Shown: in pieces, positions 51,467 to 62,684 of the stretch
How positions within the stretch are numbered: the first letter of the stretch is position 1
Layout of the letters: each line of letters begins with the position of its first letter
Assembly: GCA_963744905.1 (NCBI GenBank)
Contig: CAVUUV010000003.1
Span: 620,001-684,000 of the forward strand
Direction of reading: 5' to 3'
Origin: DATFFO01 sp963744905
Lineage (GTDB): Bacteria; Actinomycetota; Acidimicrobiia; Spongiisociales; ZC4RG35
DNA length: 64,000 bases
Made by a program: the position numbers and the translations under genes
The notes under the pieces: model-generated
Told to the model about the DNA's origin: nothing
The model's input: only the letters and a program-made list of their open reading frames with translations
The model's database searches: none

Positions 51467-52851
51467 TTCTCGTCCCGGTGCCTGGTGCCCCTCATCCAGG
51501 TGATCGAGTCGGCCGCCTCCCCCATCCGCTCCAGCTTCTCATGGTCGAGGTCCACCTTCCAGAAGCCGGATCCCAACAGAACTCCCGCTGCAGACAGGAC
51601 CACGAAGACCCCGCCCAGCAGCATGACCGCCCGGATTCCGTTGTTGAGCTCACCCGGGAGGACTCCGGCCAGGGCGGCGGCGCCCACTCCGGCCAGGCCG
51701 AAGGACACCAGCAGGGCGGTGCGGGCAAAGGCGAACATGGCGGCGAAGGTGCGCCCACGCACGTCGTCGGTTACCGAGGCGTGTAGATGGGTGAAGCCGG
51801 TGACGTAGGCGATGCCGGTCCCCCCGCCCGCCACGAAGGCCCATCCGGCGGCGCCGAATACCGTGTCGGTGAACGCGGTCAGGCAGATGGCGATCCCGGC
51901 GACGAGTACCGAGAAGCCGAACAGGGGCTCGCGACGGGTGTCCATGGTGGCGAACATCGTCACCCCCAACATACCCAGGCCCACACCGACGCCCAGCGCC
52001 GTGACCAGTATCCCGTAACCGGATTCCCCCGCCCGGAGCACCTGTCTGGAGAAGGGCTGGCCCAGGACGAACAGGGCTCCGCCCCCGAACAGACCTGCCG
52101 CCATGCCCAGGATCATCCGCCTCACCGTCCCTGCCTTCATCACGTAGCGCATGCCGTCGATGATGTCGCGCCACGGCGTGGGCTCCGCCTCCGATCCCCG
52201 CGCCTCGTCGCGGATGGTCCTGGGCGCCCGGATGGGTATCGAGATGACCATCAGCCCCGAAACCACGAACGTGAGGCAGTCGAACAGGAAGGCCGTGCCT
52301 ATTGCGGGTCCCACCCGGCCCACCTCGGGAAGGGCCGAGCTGACCGCAGCCAGGGCGGCGAAGAGGGCCGATCCCAGCGGGGCGGTGCCGTAGGCAGCGG
52401 CCAGGTTGAGGCCGTTGACCGCCAGCAGGTTGTCCCGGCTCACCAGGGTGGGCACCACCGCCTCACGGGCGGGCTGGCGGATCAGTGAGAAGATCTCGGT
52501 GACGAACGTGACCACGAACAACTCCGTGTAGTTGCTGACGAACAGCAACACCACCGCCAGCGCGGCCCGCCCGAAATCGGCCACGATCATGGTCGTCTTG
52601 CGGCTCCAGCGATCCGCGATCAGGCCACCCACGAAGCCGAAGAAGAGCCCGGGAAGGATTCGACCCACCAGCGGCACCAGGATGGCGATGGTGGCGGCCG
52701 TGCCGCCTCCGGCAATACGGGCGGCGAGAGCGAACGTGGCGAACAGGGTCACCCAGTCCCCCAGGCTGGAGATCCCCTGCGACCACCACAGCCGGGCATA
52801 GGGCCCCCGCCGGATCAGATCACGGCCGCGCTGGGTATCGATCGACTGCAT
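51463..52851 (-). CDS. Major facilitator superfamily transporter
   Basis: The 462-residue protein has about twelve hydrophobic helices in two halves and the MFS loop motif GGLIADRWSRKTTMIVADFGR between helices 2 and 3. It resembles the MFS_3 exporter group. Its stop overlaps the tmk start as ATGA. In several actinobacteria an MFS domain is fused or adjacent to thymidylate kinase, so the pairing is conserved although its meaning is unclear. The substrate is unknown. Confidence 0.85.
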   Translation of the reverse strand: MQSIDTQRGRDLIRRGPYARLWWSQGISSLGDWVTLFATFALAARIAGGGTAATIAILVPLVGRILPGLFFGFVGGLIADRWSRKTTMIVADFGRAALAVVLLFVSNYTELFVVTFVTEIFSLIRQPAREAVVPTLVSRDNLLAVNGLNLAAAYGTAPLGSALFAALAAVSSALPEVGRVGPAIGTAFLFDCLTFVVSGLMVISIPIRAPRTIRDEARGSEAEPTPWRDIIDGMRYVMKAGTVRRMILGMAAGLFGGGALFVLGQPFSRQVLRAGESGYGILVTALGVGVGLGMLGVTMFATMDTRREPLFGFSVLVAGIAICLTAFTDTVFGAAGWAFVAGGGTGIAYVTGFTHLHASVTDDVRGRTFAAMFAFARTALLVSFGLAGVGAAALAGVLPGELNNGIRAVMLLGGVFVVLSAAGVLLGSGFWKVDLDHEKLERMGEAADSITWMRGTRHRDEK

Positions 52852-52941
52852 GCGTCATGGAAACGGTACCCGGGCCTGGGTTCGATCGTGGGCGGCGACT
52901 ACCCCTGGGGTGGACACCCGGGTTACTGTCTGGCACCAGCC

Positions 52942-55503
<2,562 letters not shown>

Positions 55504-55506
55504 GAC

Positions 55507-56100
55507 TCAACCGGGCGGTTCCGCTGGGCGGCCTACGGTCAGAAGCTCCTGTTGGTCGGGCGCGAAATAGGCTGCCAGCTCAGCGTCGGCGGCCGCACCC
55601 ACCGCGTCCAGCACCTTGGAAAAGAAGCAGCGGGCTGCCGCCGCCAGCACCACGTCGAGTATCTCGGCGTCCTCCAGACCGTGATCACGGAGACGATCGA
55701 AGTCGGCCTCTGTGATCGATCCGGCGTCGGCGGCCACCTTCTGGGCCAGATCCATGACGGCGACGTCCAATCCGTCCAGACCCCCTGGTGCCCGTCCGCT
55801 CAGGATCCGCTCCACCACGTCGGGACCGTCGAAGTCTTCCATCAGGATCTTGGAATGCGCCATGACGCAGTAAGTGGAACCGAGCTGACGGGCCGCCGCC
55901 ACGGTGACGAGCTCGTAGCGGCGAGGGTCCATCGGTCCCGCTATCGCCTTGAGCAGGGTCCTCCACCCCGCATACGCCTCGGGTCGGGACGAGAACACCC
56001 TGGCGAAGTTGGGCAGATACCCCCACCGCTCCCGATCGGCCCGGTACATCTCCGCCACCGGACCCCGGGCATCTTCCTCCCTCACCGCTGACAAGAACAC
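55507..56100 (-). CDS. Carboxymuconolactone decarboxylase/AhpD-like protein
   Basis: The 197-residue helical protein shows the family pattern LPNFARVFSSRPEAYAGWRTLLKAI and VTVAAARQLGSTYCVMAHSKILM. AhpD-type enzymes have CxxC...H here; this protein keeps only one Cys and the His (CVMAH), so a peroxidase cycle is doubtful. It is convergent with topA, with three bases between stops, and divergent from the FetAB-like operon. Confidence 0.75.
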   Translation of the reverse strand: MFLSAVREEDARGPVAEMYRADRERWGYLPNFARVFSSRPEAYAGWRTLLKAIAGPMDPRRYELVTVAAARQLGSTYCVMAHSKILMEDFDGPDVVERILSGRAPGGLDGLDVAVMDLAQKVAADAGSITEADFDRLRDHGLEDAEILDVVLAAAARCFFSKVLDAVGAAADAELAAYFAPDQQELLTVGRPAEPPG

Positions 56101-56162
56101 GAGACCTCCAGTCGATATGACATGAAACTAACAACCGGCGGCCGCCCGCGTATCTTGAGGGC

Positions 56163-56867
56163 GTGACGAACCTGTTCCGGCTGGAGGACGTCAGCACCGG
56201 TCACGACGGCCGGCCCATCCTGCGCAACGTGGACCTGGAGCTCCCCCGAGGCGGGATCACCTGCATCGCCGGGTCCTCCGGGGCCGGCAAGACGAGCCTG
56301 CTGCGGCTGCTCAATCGTCTCGACGCGCCCATCGGTGGCAGCATCTGGTTCGGTGATGAGCCCCTGACAACGGTCGATCCCATGGAGCTGCGCCGGAAAG
56401 TGGCGATGGTGTTCCAAAGTCCACCCACCTTCCCCGGCACCGTGCTCGACAACCTGCGGGTGGCCGATCCTGGGCTGGATCGGGGAGGGGCGAAGAGGGT
56501 CCTGGCCCAGGTCGACCTGGCCGACCAGGCCATGCTCGATCGAGAGGCCGACACGCTCTCCGGCGGCGAAGCCCAGCGCATGTGCCTGGGAAGGGCACTA
56601 CTGACCAGCCCGGAAGTCCTGCTGGCAGATGAGCCGACCTCGTCCCTCGACCAGCATGCCACCCGGGCCCTGGAGAATCTCATTTCCTCGCTGGCCACCG
56701 AAGGCATCTCGGTGATTCTCGTCTCCCATGACCTCGCCCAGCTGGAGCGAATGGCGGACCGGGTCGTGGTGCTGGGCGGGGGCCGGGTGCTGGCCAACGA
56801 GACTCTTGCAGCCGTGCAGCGCTCTCAAGACCCCGCCGTGGCCCAGGCCATCCGGACCATGCCATGA
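56163..56867 (+). CDS. ABC transporter ATP-binding protein, FetA (YbbL)-like
   Basis: The 234-residue ATPase has Walker A GSSGAGKTS, Q-loop MVFQSPPTFPG, signature LSGGEAQRM, Walker B VLLADEPTSSLD and H-loop SHD. It pairs with the overlapping FetB-like permease gene. In E. coli FetAB exports iron and lowers oxidative stress. The substrate is inferred by family only. The start is a GTG. Confidence 0.88.
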   Translation: MTNLFRLEDVSTGHDGRPILRNVDLELPRGGITCIAGSSGAGKTSLLRLLNRLDAPIGGSIWFGDEPLTTVDPMELRRKVAMVFQSPPTFPGTVLDNLRVADPGLDRGGAKRVLAQVDLADQAMLDREADTLSGGEAQRMCLGRALLTSPEVLLADEPTSSLDQHATRALENLISSLATEGISVILVSHDLAQLERMADRVVVLGGGRVLANETLAAVQRSQDPAVAQAIRTMP

Positions 56868-57646
56868 CCAACACGGACATCGGCCTGATCGGCGTGGCGC
56901 TGTCCGGGCTGCTGGTGGTGGTGGCGCTCGGGCTGAGCTCGGTCCGTCGGCTGGGTCTGGAGGGGAGCATCCTCTTCGCCGCCATCCGGGCCGCCCTCCA
57001 ACTGCTCGTGGTCGGTGTAGCGCTGGGGCTGATCGTGAACCCCGGGGCCCCGCTCTTCTACTCGGCGCTGTGGGTGGGGGCGATGATCATCTACGCCTCG
57101 GTGACCCTGCGGCGTCGCGCCCCGGAGGTGCCGGGAGCATTCGGTCTCGGCCTGGGGGCCTTCGCGGCAGCCACCCTGGTGGTGTTGGGCGTCCTGTTCG
57201 GACTGAGGGTCTTCCCGGCCAACGGCCGCACCATCGTCCCGCTGGCGGGGATGCTGATCGGCAACGGCCTCAATGCCACGATCCTCGCCGCCCGACGCAT
57301 CGTCGGGGAGGCAGCCGATCAACGAGGCACGATCGAGGGCCGCCTCGCCCTGGGCCTGTCCTCACGCCAGGCCTTCCAACCCCACCTCCGCTCCGCCCTC
57401 CGCACCGCCCTCATCCCCCAGATCGAGACCACCAAGGCCGTGGGCATCGTGTTCCTTCCCGGGGCCATGGTCGGGCTGATCTTGGCCGGCGTGGATCCCG
57501 CCGACGCGGTGAAGATCCAGGCAGCGGTCATGTACCTCGTCCTGGGATCCGTGGCCATCACCACCTCGGTCATCGCCCTGGGCCTGACCCGGCGCCTCTT
57601 CACCCCCGACCACCGGCTGATCCGGATCGCCCGGACCAGGCACTGA
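56864..57646 (+). CDS. ABC transporter permease, FetB (YbbM/UPF0014)-like
   Basis: The 260-residue polytopic protein has about seven helices and the UPF0014 marks IRAALQLLVVGVALGLI, GRTIVPLAGMLIGNGLNATILAARR and IPQIETTKAVGIVFLPGAMVGLILAG. It forms the membrane part of a FetAB-type exporter with the upstream ATPase, which it overlaps by ATGA. Confidence 0.9.
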   Translation: MTNTDIGLIGVALSGLLVVVALGLSSVRRLGLEGSILFAAIRAALQLLVVGVALGLIVNPGAPLFYSALWVGAMIIYASVTLRRRAPEVPGAFGLGLGAFAAATLVVLGVLFGLRVFPANGRTIVPLAGMLIGNGLNATILAARRIVGEAADQRGTIEGRLALGLSSRQAFQPHLRSALRTALIPQIETTKAVGIVFLPGAMVGLILAGVDPADAVKIQAAVMYLVLGSVAITTSVIALGLTRRLFTPDHRLIRIARTRH

Positions 57647-57648
57647 AG

Positions 57649-58521
57649 TCAACCCCGGTAACGGGCCAGGATCTGGTCGGAGAACTCGGGCCAGGCCACC
57701 ATGGCCCAGCGATCGAAGTCCCGGGAGGACAGCGAGGCCGCGGCGATGTCCGCCACCGGGTCCACCCACAGGAAAGACCCCGACCCGCCGAAGTGCCCGA
57801 AGGTCGGACCCGAGTTGGCCCTACCCGTCCAGTGGGGTTTCTTGTCGTCCCGGATCTCGAAGGTGAGACCCCACGGGTTGGGGTCGAACGAACCCACGCC
57901 CGGCAGAACCCCGGGGAGGTCGGGGAACTGGGGACGGGTGGCGTCGGCCATGGTTTCGACCGTCACCAACGTGGGACGCAGGAGCTCCCGGGCGAAGGTC
58001 ATGAGGTCGGCCACGGTGGACACGACACCGTGAGCCGGAGAGCCCTGAAGGTCGGTGTCACGCATGCCCAGCGGCTCCAGCACACCCGTCTGGAGATACT
58101 CGGCGAAGGGCATCCCGGACCGCCGTTCGAGGTGGGCACAGAACACCTCGATCCCGGTATTGGAGTAGATACGTCGGCGGCCGGGAACCGCCAGCATCCG
58201 CCGCGAGTCGAAGGCAAGACCGGATGCATGAGCAAGCAGATGCCGGACGGTAGAGCCACTGGGGCCGGCTGGCTCGTCGAGGCTCAGGGTCTCCTCCTCC
58301 AGGGCCACGAGAGCCGCCACACCCACCAGCAGCTTGGATACGGAGGCGATGCCGGTGCGCCGATCCGGTTCCCCTCCGGTCCCCAGGACGGCGCCGGCAC
58401 CGGTAACGCCCACTGCCGCCCACTCCACCGGCCACTCAGACACCAACCCGCTCAAGTCGTCCACGACCAGAACATAGATCAGGCGAGACCCGGGGTGGAG
58501 CCCCGAGATCCAGGAAGCCAT
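57649..58521 (-). CDS. Beta-lactamase-fold serine hydrolase (class C-like)
   Basis: The 290-residue product has the active-site SxxK as SVSK (in TGIASVSKLLVGVAAL), the YxN motif as YSN (RRIYSNTGIEVF) and a late HFGGSGSF in place of KTG. No export signal is seen, so it is more likely an esterase or peptidase than a resistance enzyme. The start is uncertain: ATG at 58521 and GTG at 58464 are both possible; the frame is open to 58776. Convergent with the FetB-like gene. Confidence 0.78.
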   Translation of the reverse strand: MASWISGLHPGSRLIYVLVVDDLSGLVSEWPVEWAAVGVTGAGAVLGTGGEPDRRTGIASVSKLLVGVAALVALEEETLSLDEPAGPSGSTVRHLLAHASGLAFDSRRMLAVPGRRRIYSNTGIEVFCAHLERRSGMPFAEYLQTGVLEPLGMRDTDLQGSPAHGVVSTVADLMTFARELLRPTLVTVETMADATRPQFPDLPGVLPGVGSFDPNPWGLTFEIRDDKKPHWTGRANSGPTFGHFGGSGSFLWVDPVADIAAASLSSRDFDRWAMVAWPEFSDQILARYRG

Positions 58522-58620
58522 CCGGCGCCTCGCCCGAGGGCGGTTATGCTCGACAACTCGCGAAGTGGGAGACGTGGCGACCGGCTGCTCCCCTACCGTC
58601 CCGGGAGCGACGCTGAGGAG

Positions 58621-58829
58621 ATGACCGTGAGATGTCCCAGACATCCAATCCGTGCCCTCTTCCTGATAGCCGCCCTGCTGTCTCTGCCTGGGTGTGGCAC
58701 GGCGGTCAAAAAGGTGACCGAACAGGCCATCGAGAAGTCGGCGGAGGCGGGACCGAGACGAACATCTCGGGCACATTGCTCTCCGACCAGGGCCAGACTT
58801 CGGTTTCCCTCAAGAGGGGATTCGGCTGA
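58621..58829 (+). pseudogene. Small lipoprotein gene with probable one-base deletion
   Basis: An ATG at 58621 starts a good lipoprotein signal (IRALFLIAALLSLPGCGTAVKKVTEQAIEKS) with lipobox LPGC. After Ser, near 58740, the frame turns into unlikely Arg-rich sequence. The other frame continues smoothly as GGGGTETNISGTLLSDQGQ...KRGFG with a stop at 58827-58829. Adding one base near 58740 would join both parts into a plausible product of about 69 residues. So it is either a frameshifted gene or a sequencing error. In the unshifted frame the stop is at 58863. Confidence 0.45.
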
Positions 58830-58882
58830 GTTGGGCTTGCTGCGGCTGGCGTCGACCGCCTGAAGCGAGACGGGACCACCCC

Positions 58883-60136
58883 TTGACCCTCAAGCTGGGC
58901 CGAAGCACCCCGGAAGAGGTGGCGGCGACCCTCAAGACCGCCCATCCCGCCCGGACCCGGGCCGTGCTGGAGATGTGGGCGGCGGGCCTGGCCGCGGTCG
59001 AACCCGAAACAGCAGTGGCCGAAGCCCTGGCGGGGTATCTCCCCACAGACGGGGTAACGATCGTCGCCCTGGGAAAGGCGGCCCCCGCCATGGCCAGGGG
59101 CGCTGCCCGGGTTCTGGGAGAGCAGTTGAGCGGCGGGCTGGTCGTCACCGACCACGTCGAACCCCTTCCGTCGGGGGTGGAGCTCCTCCTCGGCGGTCAC
59201 CCCGACCCCGACCAGTCGAGCCTGGAAGCGGGCCAAAGACTGCTGGAGGTCGTTCGTGGAACCACACATCGACTGCTGTTCCTGATCTCGGGAGGAGGAT
59301 CCGCTTTGGCAGAGATGCCCACCGGCGGCCTGTCCCTCGACGACCTCGTGGCCACCCGCAGAGTCCTGCAGGAACACGGGGTGGCGATAGATGAGATGAA
59401 CGTCGTTCGTACCCATCTCTCGTCCATCAAGGGCGGACGTCTCGCCACCGCCGCCAACGTCCCCTTCATGACCGTTGTGATCTCAGACGTAGCGGGGGCA
59501 AGACCCCATCTGGTTGCCTCGGGACCGACCATCGCTGGCCCCACCAAACCCGTGGACGCCCGCCGGGTCCTGGAGCAGCACGGGATGTTGAAGGCGATCC
59601 CCGAGGCTGTGATCAGGGTTCTGGAGGAGGCGCCACCTCCTCCCTCTTCCCCGGGCGGCCCGGTGATCGTCGCAGCAGACGGGACCAGGGCGGCCCGGGC
59701 GGCGGCGGCCGCAGGGGGCGGGCAGATCCTCACCACCACACTCTCGGGCCGGGCGGCCGAAGCGGCCCGATCCGCCGTCCTCGAAACTCCACCCGGGACG
59801 ATCGGGGTGCTGGCGGGCGAGACCACCGTGGAGGTGACCGGAGCCGGTAGCGGCGGGCGGAACCAGGAGGCGGCTTTGGCGGCCGCCATGGCGGTGGAAG
59901 GAGGAGAAATCCTGTTCATGGCCGCAGGGACCGACGGGGTAGACGGTCCCACCGATGCGGCCGGAGGGCTGGTCGACGGCAGCACCATCGGGCTGATCGA
60001 GACGGCCGGATGCGACCCGGCGGCGGCACTGGCCAACAACGACTCCCATCACGCCCTCGAGGCGGGCGGCGCCCTGATCAGGACCGGCCCCACCGGCACC
60101 AATGTCGCCGACCTGTGGATCGTCGACCGCACCTGA
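58883..60136 (+). CDS. Glycerate 2-kinase (GckA/MOFRL family)
   Basis: The enzyme phosphorylates D-glycerate to 2-phosphoglycerate. The 417-residue protein has the DUF4147 N-terminal domain (VTIVALGKAAPAMARGA, LLFLISGGGSALAEMP, HLSSIKGGRLA, ISDV) and the C-terminal MOFRL domain (GETTVEVTGAGSGGRNQEAALAAA, AAGTDGVDGPTDAAGG). The start is a TTG shortly after the broken lipoprotein gene. Other glyoxylate or serine-cycle genes are not seen nearby. Confidence 0.92.
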   Translation: MTLKLGRSTPEEVAATLKTAHPARTRAVLEMWAAGLAAVEPETAVAEALAGYLPTDGVTIVALGKAAPAMARGAARVLGEQLSGGLVVTDHVEPLPSGVELLLGGHPDPDQSSLEAGQRLLEVVRGTTHRLLFLISGGGSALAEMPTGGLSLDDLVATRRVLQEHGVAIDEMNVVRTHLSSIKGGRLATAANVPFMTVVISDVAGARPHLVASGPTIAGPTKPVDARRVLEQHGMLKAIPEAVIRVLEEAPPPPSSPGGPVIVAADGTRAARAAAAAGGGQILTTTLSGRAAEAARSAVLETPPGTIGVLAGETTVEVTGAGSGGRNQEAALAAAMAVEGGEILFMAAGTDGVDGPTDAAGGLVDGSTIGLIETAGCDPAAALANNDSHHALEAGGALIRTGPTGTNVADLWIVDRT

Positions 60137-60203
60137 CGAAAAGAAGGCAAGCCCTTCCTGGCCTCCCCGGGCCCGTTGCCTCCCTCCCCGGGACCTGTGT
60201 GGG

Positions 60204-61607
60204 TCAGTGGAGTTCGACCGGGCCGAACAATGGCCGGCTGGGCCCCGTCACCCAGACCAGCCCGCTCTGGCGCTTCTCGTCCCGACTGGAGAACCGGTAA
60301 TCGACGATCCTTGCCCGGATCACCGCCGGAGGAGTGTCGGGGAAGGGGCTATGAGCCAGGAGCTTGGCGATGGCACGGTCTCCCTCGAGCAGCTTCTCGA
60401 CCAGGGCGTCGAGCCACCCGCGCCCGTACGAGGCAGACAGGGCCACGAACCACATCAGCCAGTCGAGCCGGAGGTGGTAGGGCGCGAACTGGGGAGGAAG
60501 CCGGGAGGGATCGCCGGGCTTGGCCTTGAACTCGTAGGGCCGCCAGTCTCCCTCTTCTGGATCGGACACGGAGGCGCCTTCCAGGATCACCTCACGCCGA
60601 TGGCGGGTGATGCTTCCGAAGGCGCCGTAGGCGTTGACCAGGTGATAGCGGTTGAAGGCGAAGTTCATCAACTGACGGCCGGCGAGGAGGTTGCGCGCCG
60701 GACGGTAGCTGAGAACCAGGACACCCACCGTGAGGGCCACGACGACGATCCCGAACCAGGTGGGGATGCTTCCGCCGCTGGTGGACTGCCCGAACCAGGT
60801 GTCGGGTAGGGCAGCGAAGGCGAGGAGGAGGGTGGTGAGGTTGAGCCAGGCGTAGTTGCCCGAGATCATCAGATACCCCTGGGTGAGAATCATGACCACC
60901 GCTCCGATCCCGGCCACCGGCTGGGGAAGAAACAGTGCCAGGGGTGCCACGAGCTGGGCGATGTGGTTGGAGAGAACCTCGGTGCGATGCAATGAGGAAG
61001 GGAGATGGTGAAACCAGCGTGAGGCCGGGTTGGGCATGGGCTGGGTCTCGTGGTGGTAGTCGAGACAGGTCAGGTCTCGCCAGCACCGATCTCCCCGCAT
61101 CTTGATCAGCCCGGCCCCGAACTCGACCCTGAACAACAGCCAACGGAACAGGAAGATCACGAGAAGGGGCGGGGCGGTGTCGGCGTTGCCGAGGAAGGCG
61201 GCATAGAAGCCTGCCTCCAGCAGGAGTGACTCCCAGCCGAATCCATAGAAGACCTGGCCGATGTTGACCACCGAGAGATAGAGAGCCCACATGACCAACC
61301 ACCACAGCGTGGAAGCCCAGAGAGGAACCAGGTCGGTCAGGCCCGCCACCACTCCCACGGCCATGCCCATGCCCGCCCAGGCGACCACGAGGAGGGCTCG
61401 ATCCGAGTAGTGGAAGTGAAACACGCTGGGCGCCTGGCGAAACCCCACCCGGCTCAAGAACCGGGGAGCGGGAAGAAGGCCACGCTCACCGAGGAGGGCG
61501 GGGAACTGGTTGCGTACGTTGAGGAAGGCGATGAAGAACACCACCGCCAGTCCTCGGGCGAGGACCAGACGGCCCAGGTCGTAGGCGTCACCAGCCGGAT
61601 TCCACAC
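60204..61607 (-). CDS. Lipase maturation factor (LMF1)-family membrane protein
   Basis: The 467-residue polytopic protein shows the LMF/DUF1222 pattern: GRLVLARGLAVVFFIAFLNVRNQFPALLGERGLLP at the start, RVEFGAGLIKMRGDRCWRDLTCLDYHHETQPMPNP in the centre, and a C-terminal domain with RPYEFKAKPGD and PYHLRLDWLMWF. Animal LMF1 helps fold secreted lipases; bacterial members are uncharacterised. The GTG at 61607 is a best guess, with a GTG at 61625 also possible. The frame stays open to 62009 through the antisense of the lipoprotein gene and the 168-bp element, which is not coding. Confidence 0.82.
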   Translation of the reverse strand: MWNPAGDAYDLGRLVLARGLAVVFFIAFLNVRNQFPALLGERGLLPAPRFLSRVGFRQAPSVFHFHYSDRALLVVAWAGMGMAVGVVAGLTDLVPLWASTLWWLVMWALYLSVVNIGQVFYGFGWESLLLEAGFYAAFLGNADTAPPLLVIFLFRWLLFRVEFGAGLIKMRGDRCWRDLTCLDYHHETQPMPNPASRWFHHLPSSLHRTEVLSNHIAQLVAPLALFLPQPVAGIGAVVMILTQGYLMISGNYAWLNLTTLLLAFAALPDTWFGQSTSGGSIPTWFGIVVVALTVGVLVLSYRPARNLLAGRQLMNFAFNRYHLVNAYGAFGSITRHRREVILEGASVSDPEEGDWRPYEFKAKPGDPSRLPPQFAPYHLRLDWLMWFVALSASYGRGWLDALVEKLLEGDRAIAKLLAHSPFPDTPPAVIRARIVDYRFSSRDEKRQSGLVWVTGPSRPLFGPVELH

Positions 61608-61730
61608 TCCGCCCCATGCTTGCACATCCGCCAGAGGTGGTCGACGGAGCCCGGGTTTGAACAGCCGCCGGGGTGGGTAAAGGCGTCCAGACCCGGGCCG
61701 TTCGAGCCCGGGACCCGAAAGGAGGAATCC

Positions 61731-61937
61731 ATGAGAAACCGCCTCGTAGCCATTGGCCTGGCCGGTCTTCTGAGCCTGGCCGTGACCGCCTGTGGCGGCA
61801 ACACGCCCGAGACGACCACCACCACCAGCGCAGGAGGAATCGGAGAGACCACCCAGCCCATGAGCGAAACGACCATGCCCATGGAAACCACCATGCCGAC
61901 GGAAACGACCCTGCCGGCATCTACCACGACTCCCTAG
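61731..61937 (+). CDS. Small Thr-rich lipoprotein ending in the 168-bp element
   Basis: The 68-residue product has a signal peptide and lipobox (LVAIGLAGLLSLAVTACGG) and then mostly Thr, Glu, Met and Pro (for example SETTMPMETTMPTETTLP). GGAGG seven bases before the ATG is a strong ribosome-binding site. The TAG stop is formed by the CTAG end of repeat copy B, so the gene may have been longer before the insertion, or the element entered at an existing TAG. It is divergent from the LMF gene. Confidence 0.75.
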   Translation: MRNRLVAIGLAGLLSLAVTACGGNTPETTTTTSAGGIGETTQPMSETTMPMETTMPTETTLPASTTTP

Positions 61938-62101
61938 GAGCCTGTTGGATAATGCCGTTGCTCGGATTGGCGGCCAGGCGCCCCAGCCGCAAGGCCGAGG
62001 TTTCGCCACTCCTTGTGCCGGAATGGCGGGGCCGAGAACGCAGTGGGTGGTGATGCATGGTCGTCAAGATGGGTGACATGCATTGTTCAACGGGCTCCTA
62101 G
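61934..62101. mobile_element. 168-bp non-coding element (copy B, inverted relative to copy A)
   Basis: Reverse-complemented, this copy equals 713-880 except for two substitutions (in the stretch before the inner CTAG end, GGGGCG versus GGCGCG and CCAATC versus CCCATC). Both ends carry CTAG and the same imperfect terminal inverted repeats. Its GGAGCCTGTTGG end abuts the stop codon of the small lipoprotein gene, exactly as the same end of copy A abuts pmbA. No gene lies inside. Confidence 0.85.
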
Positions 62102-62193
62102 CGGGTGAGGCGCCAACACGCCCCGGTGGCTCAAATAGCCGCCGGGGCGCAGCGCTTCGCACGCCCCCGATCACGCAACCACAGAACCCGATC

Positions 62194-62676
62194 ATGACCA
62201 TTCCACGAAGACAAATCGCAGAAGAGAGAATCACCGTTTCGCGCCGGCGGATGGGCCCCGCCCAGATCCTGGCCGGGGTCCTCGGGGTGATCCTCCTGAT
62301 AATGGGAGGTGTGGCGGCGGCCAGGCTCGGCTTCGATTCCCTGACCGATGACACCGCGACCGTGGCGGGCCTCGACATGACCCTGCTCGCCGCCTTGATA
62401 TTCCTCGCCCTGGGGCTGTTGTTCATCGGGGGAGCCTCGAGCCGTGTCGGGGCCAGAGGCATCATGCCGACCCTGGGAGCGCTGACCCTGGCCTTCGGCG
62501 TGGTAGTGCTCATAGAGCCTTCACCCTTCCGCGATTTGCTCGGTGACGGACGGCCGATGGGATTCGCGTTCGGGGTGTTGGGGGTCATAGCACTGTTGGC
62601 GGGGATGGTCTCCCCGACCACGATTGCCACCCGATCCGTCACAGACGACGTGCTCCGGGACGACCGCCCAGTCTGA
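62194..62676 (+). CDS. Four-helix membrane protein of unknown function
   Basis: The 160-residue product has a basic N-terminus (RRQIAEERITVSRRRMG) and four hydrophobic helices (about residues 22-42, 60-82, 88-106 and 125-147) with short Gly-rich loops. No family is recognised. The ATG at 62194 is chosen; an in-frame start at 62083 would lie inside the 168-bp element. The element just upstream could affect its expression. Confidence 0.6.
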   Translation: MTIPRRQIAEERITVSRRRMGPAQILAGVLGVILLIMGGVAAARLGFDSLTDDTATVAGLDMTLLAALIFLALGLLFIGGASSRVGARGIMPTLGALTLAFGVVVLIEPSPFRDLLGDGRPMGFAFGVLGVIALLAGMVSPTTIATRSVTDDVLRDDRPV

Positions 62677-62684
62677 TCTGCAGG

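Noticed and set aside
57649..58521. Beta-lactam resistance gene
   Set aside because: SxxK and YxN motifs are shared with many esterases and peptidases, there is no export signal, and the context is not a resistance locus.
56728..58863. Plus-strand 711-codon open frame
   Set aside because: It runs through fetAB-like genes in another frame and antisense to the serine hydrolase; its product is Pro/Arg/His-rich with no domain. Only its last part coincides with the small lipoprotein start at 58621.
61608..62009. N-terminal extension of the LMF-family gene through the lipoprotein and the 168-bp element
   Set aside because: The added residues are antisense to a gene with a perfect ribosome-binding site and to a repeat; homology to LMF starts near 61607.
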